Assembly (NCBI GenBank): GCA_963978895.1
Contig: OZ022241.1
Coordinates: 13,720,856 to 13,784,855 of the forward strand
Source: Erpobdella octoculata
Lineage: Eukaryota; Annelida; Clitellata; Hirudinida; Erpobdellidae
Reading direction: 5' to 3'
Length of the DNA: 64,000 nt
The notes under the pieces are model-generated. The model was not told where the DNA came from, ran no database searches, and saw nothing but the letters and a program-made list of their open reading frames with translations. Shown piece by piece: positions 49,020 through 61,679 of this stretch. A program made the translations under genes and the position numbers. Position 1 is the first letter of the stretch. Every line of letters starts with the position of its first letter.

Positions 49020-51254
49020 ACATATTATGTTTTTTTTAAATAAACCTTAATATTATGTTTACCTTGTTGAATCCCAACTCTGTTGTCTATCAGACGATTT
49101 CTTTTTGGATCAGAGCAGACTGTCATTTCAGATTAAGCAAATCTATGTTCCATTTCGTACATTCCCTCCAAGTTTCCTCACCTCTGTCCCTCTTCTATAC
49201 CCAAATCTTATGCTCAGTTTCATCTAAGCTTTTCCGATTCCCAGTCTTCATTACAAAGTTTTCATGCTGTAAACTAAGTCACACAAGCCCTGTACAACCG
49301 TACATGTGAAATGATGAACCACAGGTAGTCAGGATCAGTGGCGCACCCACGGGGGCATTTCTGGTTTTAGAAGTCCCTTCCTTTCCGAAATTTTTTTAAT
49401 GCATAAAAACGTATGATTTAGTGTAAATTAAAAAAAATTATTTTTGTACAAATATTTATTTTTTCCATCAAAGGGAAATTTTGTAGTTAAACCTCTCCCC
49501 CCTAAAAACAAATATTCCAAAAAAAATTGTACTGGATGAAAATATATGAATAAACTGGTTTAACTGATGATAAAATCACAGAAAGATTGATGTGAAATTA
49601 TTTTTGTTATTTAGGGTAAATAGGATGTAAAATATTTGGGGTTTTTAAATATTTGGCAAAAAATGTCTTTAGGAGTTTATCATCGGAGAACAAATTAAGT
49701 GGTTCAACTTTTTTGTATTTGTATAGATATTCCACATCAATATCGTACTATATTTAGCATAAAATGGTGATATTTTATTTATCAAATTAAAATACCATAT
49801 ATGTTTAATACCGAATATTTTTCGGCATTTTAAAATATTTATAAATTTTTTAAATTAAAATTAACTTATAAGGCTTTTTGAAATCAAATACTGTGTTAAA
49901 AAATTTTGTTGTTTAAGAGGATTTGAGAAGTAATTGAAGCCGAAAAAAATTTCTATACCCTCCAAAAAAATTTCCAAACCCTCCAAAGAAAATCTTGGGT
50001 GCGCCCCTGGTTAGGATGGAGGATAATTCTTTTAATTGAATTCAAACAGACTGCACTCCAGAAGGGTCATCTAGGGGGCATTTCCCCCTCCACCACAAGG
50101 ATTTTCTGATTTTTTTATATTTTTTGAAGAATAAAAAAAGCTACATTTTTGGAAAATTAGCTGAGACTACCCCATCCCGGCCATCAACGACGGGGATGCA
50201 TCCCCCAACCCAGATTAATAAAAAAAATTATATGCTATGAAAGTGTTTTTTTAAGATCCTTTTTTGGATTTTCTCCACCATTCCCATACTACATATACAG
50301 CTGAACGGAGCTTCAATGCCACGAATATATTGAAAAGCTCATTGCGCAACAGAACCACAGATGTGAAAATGTGAATAATTTTTTGAAAAAAGTGCATAAG
50401 TTTTTGAAAAAAGTGTATGAGTTTTTGAAAAAAAAGTGTATAAATTTTTGAAAAAAAGTGTATAAGTTTCTAGACTTTCACTAGCCGTTGTTACGTTTTT
50501 CTAAAATATTTCTTGTCCCGTTTATAAGAGACTTTGGATGTACCTGGACGCAAGAGAGGCGCGATTATTTAACTTTTTAAAAATTTACTTAGTACCTACG
50601 CATTGCATTTTTTAGAAACATTTCATTTCGAAAGTGTGTCTTTGCTTGCTTTTTTCGGATTTTTCAATTTTCTGATATGGTTTCAATCAGAGAGTGGCAG
50701 TCTGTTGAAAAAATGTGAGGCAGAACGTGGCCGGATTAGCCTCACCTGGATCCGCCAGTGAGTGGCGCCTCGGCTGGCAATCAAGCTTCTAGAGTTTGGC
50801 TTGAAATATTTTTAATAATTTATAGTTATTAATTAAATGCAATAAAAGAAAATCACATTAATGAAATCATACATTTATTATTAGTAATTTTTGTTAAAAG
50901 CCGAAAAACCCACCTGAGACTGTTTTCTAACAAGTTACCTATAGCCTATATGTAATAAAAATATAGATATCCTCAACGAAACTTCGATACAATGAAATGT
51001 GTTTTACACTGATCAAACATGAAGTAGTCCTAAGTTATGTATTAAATCGGGTCATTATTAAAATTAAACATTGAAACCTGATCTGATTACGACGATTACA
51101 TCTACGAATTGAGTTGATGAGTACATTACTTACTGCTTACTGTCTACTGTATTGTATGGCTGTATGCATACTGTAGTAGTAACTTATTACTTACATTACT
51201 TATTAACTTTTAACTAACTACTACGTTTGCGTTTGGCAATGTGATCAAGTGGCC
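49020..51254. other. Intergenic region between LRRC42 and the TfR-like gene
   Basis: It holds the LRRC42 3' end, a hAT MITE (49336-50009), a fragment with CATCTAGGGGGCATTTCCCC and GACGGGGATGCATCCCCCAA (about 50070-50210) resembling the inner ends of the 37189 element, three to four AGTGTATAAGTTTTTGAAAA repeats (50390-50470), and A+T-rich sequence upstream of the next gene. No other coding region is supported. Confidence 0.5.
49336..50009. mobile_element. Non-autonomous hAT element, 674 bp
   Basis: Terminal inverted repeats CAGTGGCGCACCCA and (reverse complement of the right end) CAGGGGCGCACCCA, 13 of 14 identical. Flanks GTCAGGAT and GTTAGGAT form an 8-bp target duplication with one change, the hAT hallmark. 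There is no ORF. Confidence 0.75.
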
Positions 51255-52641
51255 ATGCCTATTAATATTAGACGACCTACTTCGAGATCAAACAATTATT
51301 TAATGTCAGTGAAGAAGTTTGCTTTGATTATTTGTTTGCTGGCTTGTTTTTTCTTAGCCGGAATTTTGTTGGGATGTTATATTGGTTATGGTTATCGTCT
51401 GCTTGACAAGCAATCTGCATTAGAGGAAAGCCAAAGAGTCAAAGTTGGTTGTTTTTTTCATGAAAATTTTCAGGATCACCATAAAGTTACTGATGAGTTT
51501 TTGGATTCTTTTGGAGCACATGTTGCCAGTGGAAATATTTCAGAAGAATATTTAAGGTTTGTATTGTGATTTGTTTGCTCGATAGAATTTCATAAAAAAA
51601 TTAATAAAATTGTTCAGGGAAATATTTATGTCAACGGATAAAACAAAACAGTTTCTTATGGCTGAACTCAATTTAACACAGTTGAACAGCTTTGCTACAT
51701 ACACATATAATACAAAAATTCCTAAATATTATCCTGCCAACAGAAATTTTATCAGCTTTTATTTACCTGATTTATCAGTCATCGAAGAAGAGTTAGATCA
51801 TTTATCATTTTTTTATTCTCCTGGCGGCATTTTTGAGGTTTGTTGTCTTTAAATAAAGTTTCATATTATAACAAATGTATTTTTCATAAAAAATTAACTC
51901 ATGTACTACAGGGAATCATATTTATCTTTAACAGGGTGATGCTGTTTTACTAGATGAAAAAGATGAAGGATTTGATAGTATTGACTTTGAATTAATTAAA
52001 GGAAATGTTATGATTGTGCCTTATGATTTTTTTCATCTTGCTAAAGTAAGTTTTTAATTAATTAACTGGAAAATATTTATTTACTTAATTTGTTTATTTG
52101 ATAATTGATCAAGATTCGTGCCTTAGAACACTTGAGAGTTGAAGCAGTTTTATTTTATAATAAAATTGAGTTAACAGATTGCAATTCAAATGCTCTCAAA
52201 TATTTTCAAAGGTCTTCAGTTTACTCTGGAGACCCTTTTACACCTGGATATTCTGCTATTGGTTACTTTTTTTTAAATTTTTAATGTGATTTGTTGTACC
52301 TGAATCAATTGATTTTGAATAATTTCAATAGAATTTGTTTAATTTGTGGATTGTGCGTTTTGTGCCTTTTCTTATTGGTTATTTCTTTTAATTAATTTTC
52401 AACTTTATTTGATTTTTCCTTAGTATTATTCTAGTGCTCGTATTAAAACAAGTCTGATAAAGTTAGTAAATTTACAATTATTTTAAAGGTGGGATTCACA
52501 ATATACTAGAAAATATAACAACTGCATTTAGAATACCTGTTGGATTTATGTCATGTGAAACTGCATGGCAAATTTTACCACACTTAAGAAAGGGCAGTCT
52601 AAATTACTCCAAAGGTTATATTAAATATTAAAGCACTTTAG

Positions 52642-52719
<78 letters not shown>

Positions 52720-55700
52720 GTTTTTCTACTAGTCTAAATCGGTTTAGAAGTAGTTTATTATTAAACACAAACTTCATAGATCTATATCGGCAATTCTTGC
52801 CATCATCAGAGCCGTTTAATTTTTAAAAACAAGTAAAGGAAAAAACGAGTTTTTTAACACAAACTTTAATTTCAAATACACTCGATTTAGAAATACGAAA
52901 GATGTTCAAAATAAGTTTTTTTTTAATTGAATCATATATTTTCATCCAATATAAAGCTATGCTGAAAGTTTCAGCTTCCTAGCTAGTCAAAAAGCTGGTT
53001 AAATTTTACTTGCAAGATTTGCGTACAGAGAAAGCCACACACACACACACACAAACAGAGATTGTAACCTAAATAAAAGTTTGTAATAAAATGCAGTGAC
53101 TAAAAGGTAGAAGATACAACTAATTGAAAAAAATTATAATAATTATTATTGTTATAATTAATTTAATTTAAATATTTTTTATGTGTTGCACTTAACGAAT
53201 TTAAATTTTACTCAAATTGTAATTTTCGCTTTCCCGTTTTATTGCAAATAAGATGCAATTGGGTCCTTTTTAAAAAGAAATGCATAGATTAAAATATTTT
53301 CTAAAGTTTATTTATGTATATATATCTCGTGTCATAGTGTTTGTGATTGAACTCCTCATCAAAAAAATATTCTAAATAGTTTACCCCTTATTCTCAGACT
53401 TACCAAATGTACACAAAAAATTTCATAAAAATCGGTCCAGCCGTTTCGGAGGAGTTTGGAGACAAACACTATTGCAATGAGATTTATATATAGATATATA
53501 TAGATAAATATGTATGTTATATTTATTTAATTTATTTACATCACTTCAAACAATATATGTATTTTTATTGCAGTGTCAGTCCATTTAGAATTTTCAAAAG
53601 AGCTACAATTCCAAAAAGTGTCTAATTTCATTTTACCTTTTCATGGAGGAAAAGAACCAAGTATTACTTTTAATTATATTATAAATAGCCACTGTTCATA
53701 TATGAATAATCATTTGGATAAGTTGTGAAATAATATTGTGTTTCTAAATGTTAATTGCAGTTGTCTGAGATGCCATTCTGTTTTAATCAAAAAAATTATT
53801 TGCTTGATAATTAAGCTAAATAAGTTTGAAAATTTTGTAGTTATGTACAGGGGCGCAGCCAGAAATTTTTCTGCGAAAAAATGTCGATGACGGTTTCTTC
53901 ATTAATGTTAAGGTCGCGATTGATAGTCATCTGGGCAAACCAATTCAGCCTTGTATGGCCCATTGTGGTGCCTAGATAAGATTTGAGTCCGCGCATAGTT
54001 GAGAAGGATTTCTCGGCTATCGCGGAAGAAAGGGACAAGTGGTGAAGAGTTTCAGCAGCATATTTATCTGCAGGTAAATGGAATATTTACAATGTTGCAG
54101 AACATCAACTGCGGTATGTAGCCGCTCTGACAATTGGGTCATAGCCAAGGTGGGTCCGGTTGAAAACAGGTGGGTCGGGTCACAAAAGAAAAAACAAAAG
54201 TAGGTTGAGTCGGGTCAGATTTTCTGGCGGGTTGGACTTTCAAAAATAGACCCATGGACAACTCTCACCCCAACATTTTTGATAACTTATTAAATATTTA
54301 ATTTGCAAAATAATTGTTAACTCAAATATGTCTCGAAAAACACGGGTACGCGCGTCACTTCAACATCGAAATTGGCAAGTTTTCGGGGGTGATGGGCCGG
54401 GCCCTTCCGGCCCCACCCCTGACTGCGCTCCTGGTTATGTATGGAATAATAATATTTAGAAATAAAAAGTAAAACCTGGTTTCCATAGTTATTAGATGAC
54501 TATGTTGCATTACCACAGAAATAAGTGTTGTCATTGGGTCAAACAGAAAAGGACAAAAAGGAACAGAGAGGTTAATGAAATTGATGAAGTCGTTGTCTTT
54601 AGTTCTCCATGATGATTGGATTCCACGCCGTACAATCAAATTTATCTCATGGGATTCACAAAAACTTGGAATCTCTGAATTTATTGAGGTTTTTGTTTGC
54701 TACTTTGCTCACAATGTTTTTTAATTAATCAAATGTCACGGGAGCGAGAGAGAGAAACGACACCGGGTACCCCGCTAGTTTAGTTATATTTATTTTAAGT
54801 TGTTTTTATAAGTTATTTCAAATTTACTGTCCTTAAATGTACCAAAGATTGAGATAAGCTGACTCACCACCTTATTTTTTCAACATGCTTCCACCTATGT
54901 ATGGCCATCTTCCATCCTTTGTGTCAAAACTTTAACATTAATTTTATTCGAATATTAATTTTATTTGAATATAAATTTATTTGAATATAAATTTGTTTGA
55001 ATATTCATTAAAAAATATACTGACCACCAATCCAAGCATTTATTTATTTTGCATCCAACTTTTTCAGAGAAAAAAATCAATAAATTAGATACAATATTTA
55101 TTATTGTTGTGCTTGAGTGTAAGTAGGTGCCTATAGGTGATTCGTGGCATAGCAGTTTAAGGACCGATACATTTTAAACAGGTAAAACTTTATGCTTACA
55201 AATGCGTTAAGAAAAGTTGGAGAGAATGCTAATTTTTGTCTCCTTGAAGCATTTGATGTGAAAAATACTAATTATTTTAATTAATAATAATTCTATTTAT
55301 TGCAGTTGTATGTTAAGTATATTTTGTCTCTTATTTTTTCAGACATTCAAGTTTGTTTGGAACGAAAAAGTTATAGCATACATCGATCTGGATGATTACT
55401 CATCATTGGACGATAAATTTTATTTTTTAACATCATCATCTCTTAAAGAATTATTAGATGGGATTATTCAGAAAGTATTTTTATACTTTTCTAATAAAAG
55501 GCTAATTATTTTTTAAATGTTATGTAATTTTATTATTTTTGTTATTTATAGAAAAATTCTACAAAGTCTTCCTTATTGAGAGTTAAAGTGAAAACTGATA
55601 AAACAGTGAGAGAAACAGGAGGAGGAGAACTTTTTGAACAAGAAATGGGAATTCCCTACGTCGGAATTGCCGGTAAAACTGTGGAATCCGAAGAATCAAA

Positions 55701-56290
55701 GATACTGAAGATTTTGGCTTCTGTTATGTTGCTTCTTGTTAATGACGAAGTACTTCAAATTTTTCCAGAGAAAACATATGCTGATTTATTTCAATCAATT
55801 CAAGATCTCCAAATCACATTTCCATTTGTTACTAAAAAAATACCTGGTAAGATTTATTTTATCTTTAAGCCTGTTATCATCAAAACTATGATGCCAATTA
55901 ATTATATTTTATTATTATATCATAGCTTTACCAAAGCTATCTTATAAGCTATCAACTGGCATGAAAAAGTTTGACAAATTTATCAGAAAGAACTTAGGAC
56001 GGGAATCTGGAAAGGGAAAAGAGATATTAAATGACATGATCTTAAAGGTGGAGTCTCAACAGCGAGTTATACTTCACAAGCTCTGGAAGCTAAACAAAAA
56101 ACCACCTTTTGAACTCCTTCATAAATTAAATGTTTCTTGTGAATACTGTCAATTTTCTGATATTTTTGAAATGTCTTACAGTCAACCATCGGACTGCAAA
56201 AGTGCATTTGAAGTGTTTCTTCTCCGTGAAGTTTCCGTTATTGTTTCAAAACTTCAAGGAATTCTTGAAGTTTTGAATTATACAGACTAA
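51255..56290 (+). CDS. Transferrin receptor/M28-family type II membrane protein, catalytic residues lost
   Basis: Ten exons join in frame to 651 aa: 51255-51556, 51618-51837, 51935-52045, 52114-52261, 52489-52614, 53574-53660, 54519-54688, 55343-55474, 55552-55846 and 55926-56290. Residues 1-21 are a short basic cytoplasmic tail, 22-48 one membrane helix, the rest extracellular. The family order is kept: a PA-like domain with YSGDPFTPGY (as in GCPII/TfR), an M28-like core, then a helical dimerisation domain (531-651). In active GCPII-type peptidases the core has GGHRDSW and SWDAEEFG. Here those positions read GSNRKGQ (338-344) and SWDSQKLG (375-382), so the general base Glu, a Zn-ligand Glu and the His/Asp ligands are absent; the region after GIPYVGIAG lacks the last His ligand. 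It is therefore probably a receptor or scaffold and not an enzyme. The protein is shorter than GCPII or TfR (about 750). The first ATG after an in-frame GTG is used. Ligand unknown. Confidence 0.85.
52643..52716. repeat. (TA)n microsatellite in TfR-like intron 5
   Basis: A TA tract of about 74 bp in the intron between exons 5 and 6. The same intron carries decayed retroelement-like 3' ends at about 52975-53070 and 53320-53500 (AATCGGTCCAGCCGTTTCGG). Confidence 0.9.
53848..54433 (-). mobile_element. Internally deleted hAT element in TfR-like intron 6
   Basis: Terminal inverted repeats CAGGGGCGCAGCCAG and (right end reversed) CAGGAGCGCAGTCAG. The perfect 8-bp duplication GTTATGTA lies at 53840-53847 and 54434-54441. 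On the minus strand the end of a hAT transposase survives (AIAEKSFSTMRGLKSYLGTT, MGHTRLNWFA, then NRDLNINEE and VIDIFSQKN), the C-terminal dimerisation region, reading to a stop at about 53841. The rest of the transposase is missing. It lies 85 bp before exon 7 of the host gene. Confidence 0.88.
54721..54778 (+). mobile_element. Family A Helitron 3' end fragment
   Basis: It retains only CACGGGAGCGAGAGAGAG, the shortened hairpin ACACCGGGTA and CCCCGCTAG before T. It lies just after exon 7 of the TfR-like gene. Confidence 0.6.
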
Positions 56291-57554
56291 ATCAAAATAT
56301 ATTGTGTTTTCTACATGCTTTCGCGTTTTTAAAGATTTTTGTTTTAGAGGAAACCTGTGAGGCTGAATCTATTTTGTTTTGATACTTGCAGCATTTTTAC
56401 ACTGTTATTTTTGCTTTTCTGTATTAATATCAAACTCGAGCTTTTTATTAATATCAAATTCAAGCTATTTGTTAATATCAAATTCAAGCTTTTTAGTAAT
56501 ATCTTATTCAAGCTTTTCAATAATATTAAATTTGAACTTTTCGTTACAATTTTGTTCTTTGTTACATTATTTGTTCAGCTCTCTGTTGCCATGTTGATTG
56601 CTCATCAAAGCATGAAGCTATACATTTTTTGCAGGTCAGTCCCATGCCTGGAAAAAGGAGGAAGAAAAAGGATTGAATTATGATCCACGACCGGAAGTAC
56701 TAAGTTGCTTCTTACATACAGTCATTTCAGTCTTGAAACACCTGGTGTAAAGAACTATAAACCATTATAAAAAAAGACATCTGCAGGGACTTCATTTCAG
56801 CAAAACCTTGGGGGGCAGTGGTGTAGTGGAGGCTATATGGTCCTATACGCCGTATAGGCACAGCTTTTTTATCCATTGTTCCGTATAGGCACAGCTTTTT
56901 TGTCCATTGTTCCGTATAGGCACAGCTTTTTCTACTTTATTTTCCGTATGGGTAAAAACCAATTACACTCCAAACCATACTAAACTCGGAAATAGACCAC
57001 GACATCATCTATAAATGGATACAAAATAATCCTAAAGAACTGTAAATATTGAGAAAAAATAGTTTAGTGTAAATAAGTAATTTTTCATTTTGATTTTGTT
57101 TTCGCGTCTTAAAACACATGGTGTAAAAGACTATAAACTATAATAAAAAAAACAATGTTAGTTAACTCCGCCTCGCTAATTGCGAGCCAGTCCCAAGCCT
57201 GGATAAAAGAGGAGGGATAGTTAAAAAGATCAAACTTTGATCCACGACAGGAAAAAGTACTTATGTGCTTCCTACATGCCTACATACAGCCAATTCAGTC
57301 TTAAAACACTTGGTGTAAAGGACTATAAACTATTATAAAAAAAAATACAATGTTAATTTAGAATCGAAAAATGAAGTATTTATTTAATTTGGTTTTAGCT
57401 CCTCTGTTTGTATATAGTGAGTTTGTTACTGTGGTTACAAACAAGTTGTTTCTATAGAAATTGTTTGGGCGTGTTTTGCGAGAGTTGGAAAGGTTTATGA
57501 AGTGAAGCAATTATTCATTTGGTATAGATCAAATAATCGCTTAAAGTTTTTTAA
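56291..57554. other. Intergenic region between TfR-like gene and EFHC
   Basis: It contains a short tandem array of CTTTTTAGTAATATCAAATT-like 27-bp units (56430-56540), reverse family D copies (about 56640-56775, 57105-57150 and 57150-57345), and three near-copies of GTTCCGTATAGGCACAGCTT (56850-56950). The EFHC promoter should lie between about 57350 and 57554. No gene is visible. Confidence 0.6.
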
Positions 57555-60500
57555 ATGGCGTTACCGTTTCTTCCAGGAAATTCTTTTAATAACCATGTTA
57601 GAATTTTTTTAATTAACAAACTAACTGAACCAGAAACCAGAACATTAACGTTTCCAGCAGTTTTGATTTGTGTTGCTTTTATTGGGTTTGACTTTGTTAT
57701 TGGTTTTTTTATTTGCAGCTAGGCAGATCATCTTTTCATAGATCTCAAACTTTTTTCCATCACAACGACGTGCCAACCAACGTGTACAATTCCAATGATA
57801 AGCCGACAAACATCAGCTACACCCGTCAACATTCATGTCTGCCTTGTCTTCCTTCTTGGGTTGCTTTTGACAAGCAGGTGTTGTGTTTTGATGGTTTTTT
57901 TAGTGAAGTGATAACAGAAAGAAGAGATGAAACACTCAGGATCCATAAGTGCAAAATATATTATTACCTTGAAGATGGTACATTGAAAGTAGTTGAACCA
58001 AAGGAAGAAAATTCTGGAATGACTCAAGGCTAGTTAAATCAACTTAAAGTAATTTCATAAATGGTCATTGAATTATTTAAAAGAATATATATCTACTTTA
58101 GGAGTTGTGATGAAGAGACATCAAGTATTTAAACCTTCTCCTGATGATAAAAAAGTTTTCACTCTAGAAGACCTGAATATTGGCAATGAATTGGTAATGT
58201 ACGGGATCACATATAAGATTACTAATTGTGATGAATTCACCAAGAACTTTTTGTTAAAATCTGGATACAAGGTTGGATCGCCACTTCAAATCCCTGGTGA
58301 ACAACATCCAGAGGTTAGTAAAAAGAGTTAATATTTCAAGTTTCCATTTTATACCAGTCTGCTTTTGCTTACAGAATTTTAAGTCAATTAACGTGGAACA
58401 GTTTGAGCCTGCATTTAAAGATAAATTAAAGCAGTTTTTAGACCATGATGGTCAAGTTTTAAGATTCCTTTGTTATTGGGATGACCGAGAAAATGCATTC
58501 GGAGAGGAAAGAAAAATGACTCTTAATTATTATCTGGCTGATGATACAGTTGAAATAATTGAGGTAGAATTCTATTTTTATGTAATTTTAAGTATATTTT
58601 TGATGCTTTTTAAATATTACATTTAATTTTGCTCTTTGAATTGTGTTTTTAATTTGAAAAAAAGTTGGATTTAATTGATCAATTTTGTGTTTTTTTTATC
58701 TTGATCTTAGTTTGTGGTTGGATTGAATATGCTTTTTAACAAAAGACCTTTTATTTATTTAGCATCATTCATCACTTTAAAAAAAATAATCGAAAATTCA
58801 GATCAGTTACCCAAATTGCGGACGAGATACTGGATCAACATTTTTGCGCAGATGCAAGTTACCCAGAAGTCAAGTTGGTTGGCAGGAACCTGGTCAGTTT
58901 TGTGATGAAACTTTACTCAATGTCTTTAAAAATCAGAATGGGACAAACAGATGCCTGGTTGATAATGCACAGGTATGAAAAGTTAAATCAATTTAGATTG
59001 GCAGCAGCAAGAATATATGAATATTCAATCATCATTGAAGGGTAAACTGAATAAAAGAGAATACTATGATGACAGTGATTTGAGGATCGGATGTTTCATA
59101 GATGTTTTTGGAAGAAAATTCCTTGTTTGTGACTGTGATGAATTCACTAAAGAATATTACAGGATCAAATATGGAACAAGTGTGCTATTCTTTGTTCTAT
59201 AATTTGTTTTTGGAAAAAAATTTCTTTTGATCAAAACTAAAACAATTTTTTTTTAGTTTAACACAAATATTAAAAGAAATTCTTCTAAATATTTTTTATA
59301 GAAAGTTTCACACCAATAGAAATCCATAAAAACCTTGGGTATAAAATGTTCAGTAAAGAAACAATCATTCCACCTTACAATGGCTTCGGCAGTCACGAAG
59401 ACAGTTTAAATTCAACTCGCTCGTTGTTACCGAAACCTCCGAAAAAAGATTTAATCAAATTTATCGAAAACGACAGACGTGGCTTGAATGGAAACGTATT
59501 AAGATTTACTGCACAAATGATCACTGAAAATGATATAGATAAAGAAAGAAAATTTGTATTATCATTTTACTTGGTTGACGACACAATGCAGATTTTTGAA
59601 GTTGCTGTAAAAAACTCTGGTAACTAACTGGTTGATCTCATTATTATAATGCATTTATAATGAATATTCATGATGTTATTTTCATCATTTTTAGTGCAAT
59701 TTTAATTTGATTTCTAAAATGCTTCACATATATTTTTAGGACTTACTGGTGGCAGTTTTCTTGAAAGATCAAAAATAATAAAACCAGGACAGGAAAGATT
59801 TCTTTGCAAATTACCTGATTATTACACAACCGAAGATTTGGCGGTAGGAAAAATGATTGAAGTCAGTTGCCAGCCATTCATAATAACTGATGCTGATGAT
59901 TATACTCTTGATTATATGGCTAAGAACTGGCATAAGGTACCGATTTAATTTCAGAATTTATTTGTGTTATTTTTGAGTTTAAAAATTATTTTAAATGCTA
60001 AATAGAAGTAATTTCTTTTCAGTTTCCACATTCACACATCCGATCAATACTCGACAAAATCTCGGGTTTGGTCAATTTGGAAAATCTGGCAAAGCAAGAC
60101 TGGAGTAGTAATTTTACAGCCGAGGAATTTTTCAAATTTCTTAGCAGCTCAACAAACAACCAGCTGTGCACACACGAAGTCAAAATGCTTATTCGGTACG
60201 TGGTTGCATGAAAAATTAAAATTATTGTTTTAATGACATCACCAATTCTTCAGCTTTTGTACTGACAAAATTGGAGAAAATGTCTCTTTGGATTGTTTGT
60301 TAGGAGAAGTTCAGTCTCAATTGAAGAAAAATGCTTTTGAAAGATTTGAACATGTTAAAGAACAGTGTTATCATTTTGACAGCAACAGGTGATGCAAAAT
60401 TTAATTAAGAACATTTTTGAAATACATTTGTATTAAAAAATTTATAGAAATATATTTTTATTAAAAATGTATTGAAATATATTTTGTTTTGGGCATCACT

Positions 60501-61102
60501 TTTATTCAGGTCAAAGTTGCTTCCAGCAGATAGAGTAAACATGATATTCAAATCTATGAAAGTTCCTATTAATGAAGAGATGTTGAATGAAATACTGTCC
60601 AGGTCAGCGTGAATTGAAATGCAGTTTGATTGATATGAAATTAAAAACCATGGATCAGTTGATAAATTTGAGTGAGGAAGCAGTTATACTTTGTTTGTCT
60701 CCAAAATTTTATGGTTGCAGCTTTGCCTCACTTTGTATTGGTCTCTTTCCCAACCAAACTTGTGGTCGTCTACTGTGTCTACCAGGAATTAATTAAAAAT
60801 GTATTCATTGGTGCACATAATTAGGCTTGGTCTGATTTTATAACAGTATATAAGCAATTAATTTTTTTTAATCTTGTTTAATATTAGCAGTTTTAGATTT
60901 TGTATTCTCTATGTTCATTTGCAGACTCACCTTTAAGGAGACAAAACTCATTGATTATGAAATGCTGTTGGTACTTTTAAACTGGAAGACAAACAAAATC
61001 ATGTCTGAAAATTTAATCTCATCAATCCCTCAGAAACGTGGTGGCAAAATTAAAGGAGAGATTTTAAAGAATTACTTGCTTAATGTTAAAAACCAAATTT
61101 GA
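57555..61102 (+). CDS. EFHC1/EFHC2-like DM10-domain protein (axonemal)
   Basis: Twelve exons join in frame to 730 aa: 57555-57596, 57719-58028, 58102-58313, 58375-58563, 58802-58972, 59005-59179, 59302-59619, 59740-59936, 60023-60195, 60254-60388, 60510-60602 and 60925-61102. EFHC proteins are microtubule-inner proteins of ciliary doublets (and bind spindle microtubules). The N-terminus MALPFLPGNSF and FHRSQTF match the family. Three DM10 domains follow: about 50-165 (VAFDKQVLCFDGFF, KIYYYLEDGTLKVVEP, ENSG), about 205-365 (QVLRFLCYWDD, NYYLADDTVEIIE, CDEFTKEYY) and about 400-530 (PPYNGFGSHEDS, SFYLVDDTMQIFE, NSGLTGG). The C-terminal EF-hand region is degenerate. Exon 2 ends at a GC donor; exon 6 has a CAGCAG acceptor, so three bases there are ambiguous. 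Human EFHC1 is 640 aa and EFHC2 749; I cannot tell which it matches. Presence implies motile cilia. Confidence 0.93.
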
Positions 61103-61679
61103 TGTTTTTTGAATTTTTATCGATCATGAGGGTTTTTAACATTTGACACAATTTAAATATTTAAAACGAATTGATTTTTTTAAAATTTTCACATTGTTTT
61201 CAAGTTTGTTTTCGTGACCAGAGTTACGAAAAGAATAAAATGAGAAACTGTAAAATTTTCAAATGTAAACAATCTGACTAAAATCAGATATAATTTATCA
61301 GTTGGGTGTCATATTTTACTAAATTTCGTCGTGCCAGGCAGCGTCGTGGTTACTACATCCCAGATCCCCCCGGGCGGGGAGGGAGAGAAAAGGAGGAGCT
61401 ATGCTTTAAGAGACACCAAAGTATAGTGACTTAATTTTTAATGAAAATGTATATTAATCATTGCTATTCTACCTTCATAAATAAAAGAAAGCCACACTTT
61501 TTAATGGGTCATCATCGACCATCTTTATAGAAAACGTTTATTCTTTTTAGAAAAATTTTCTGAAAATAAGGTCATTGATTATTTTTAATTTTAAACGAAA
61601 AATGTGGTGCAAGAACCAAGCAATAGTCATGTAACTTATCAGTAAAAACTGTAAAAAGCTCCACTATTGGCGTATTTTA

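Noticed and set aside
56357..56683. 108-codon frame after the TfR-like gene
   Set aside because: Its hydrophobic repeats come from a 27-bp tandem repeat (ATCAAATT-type units).
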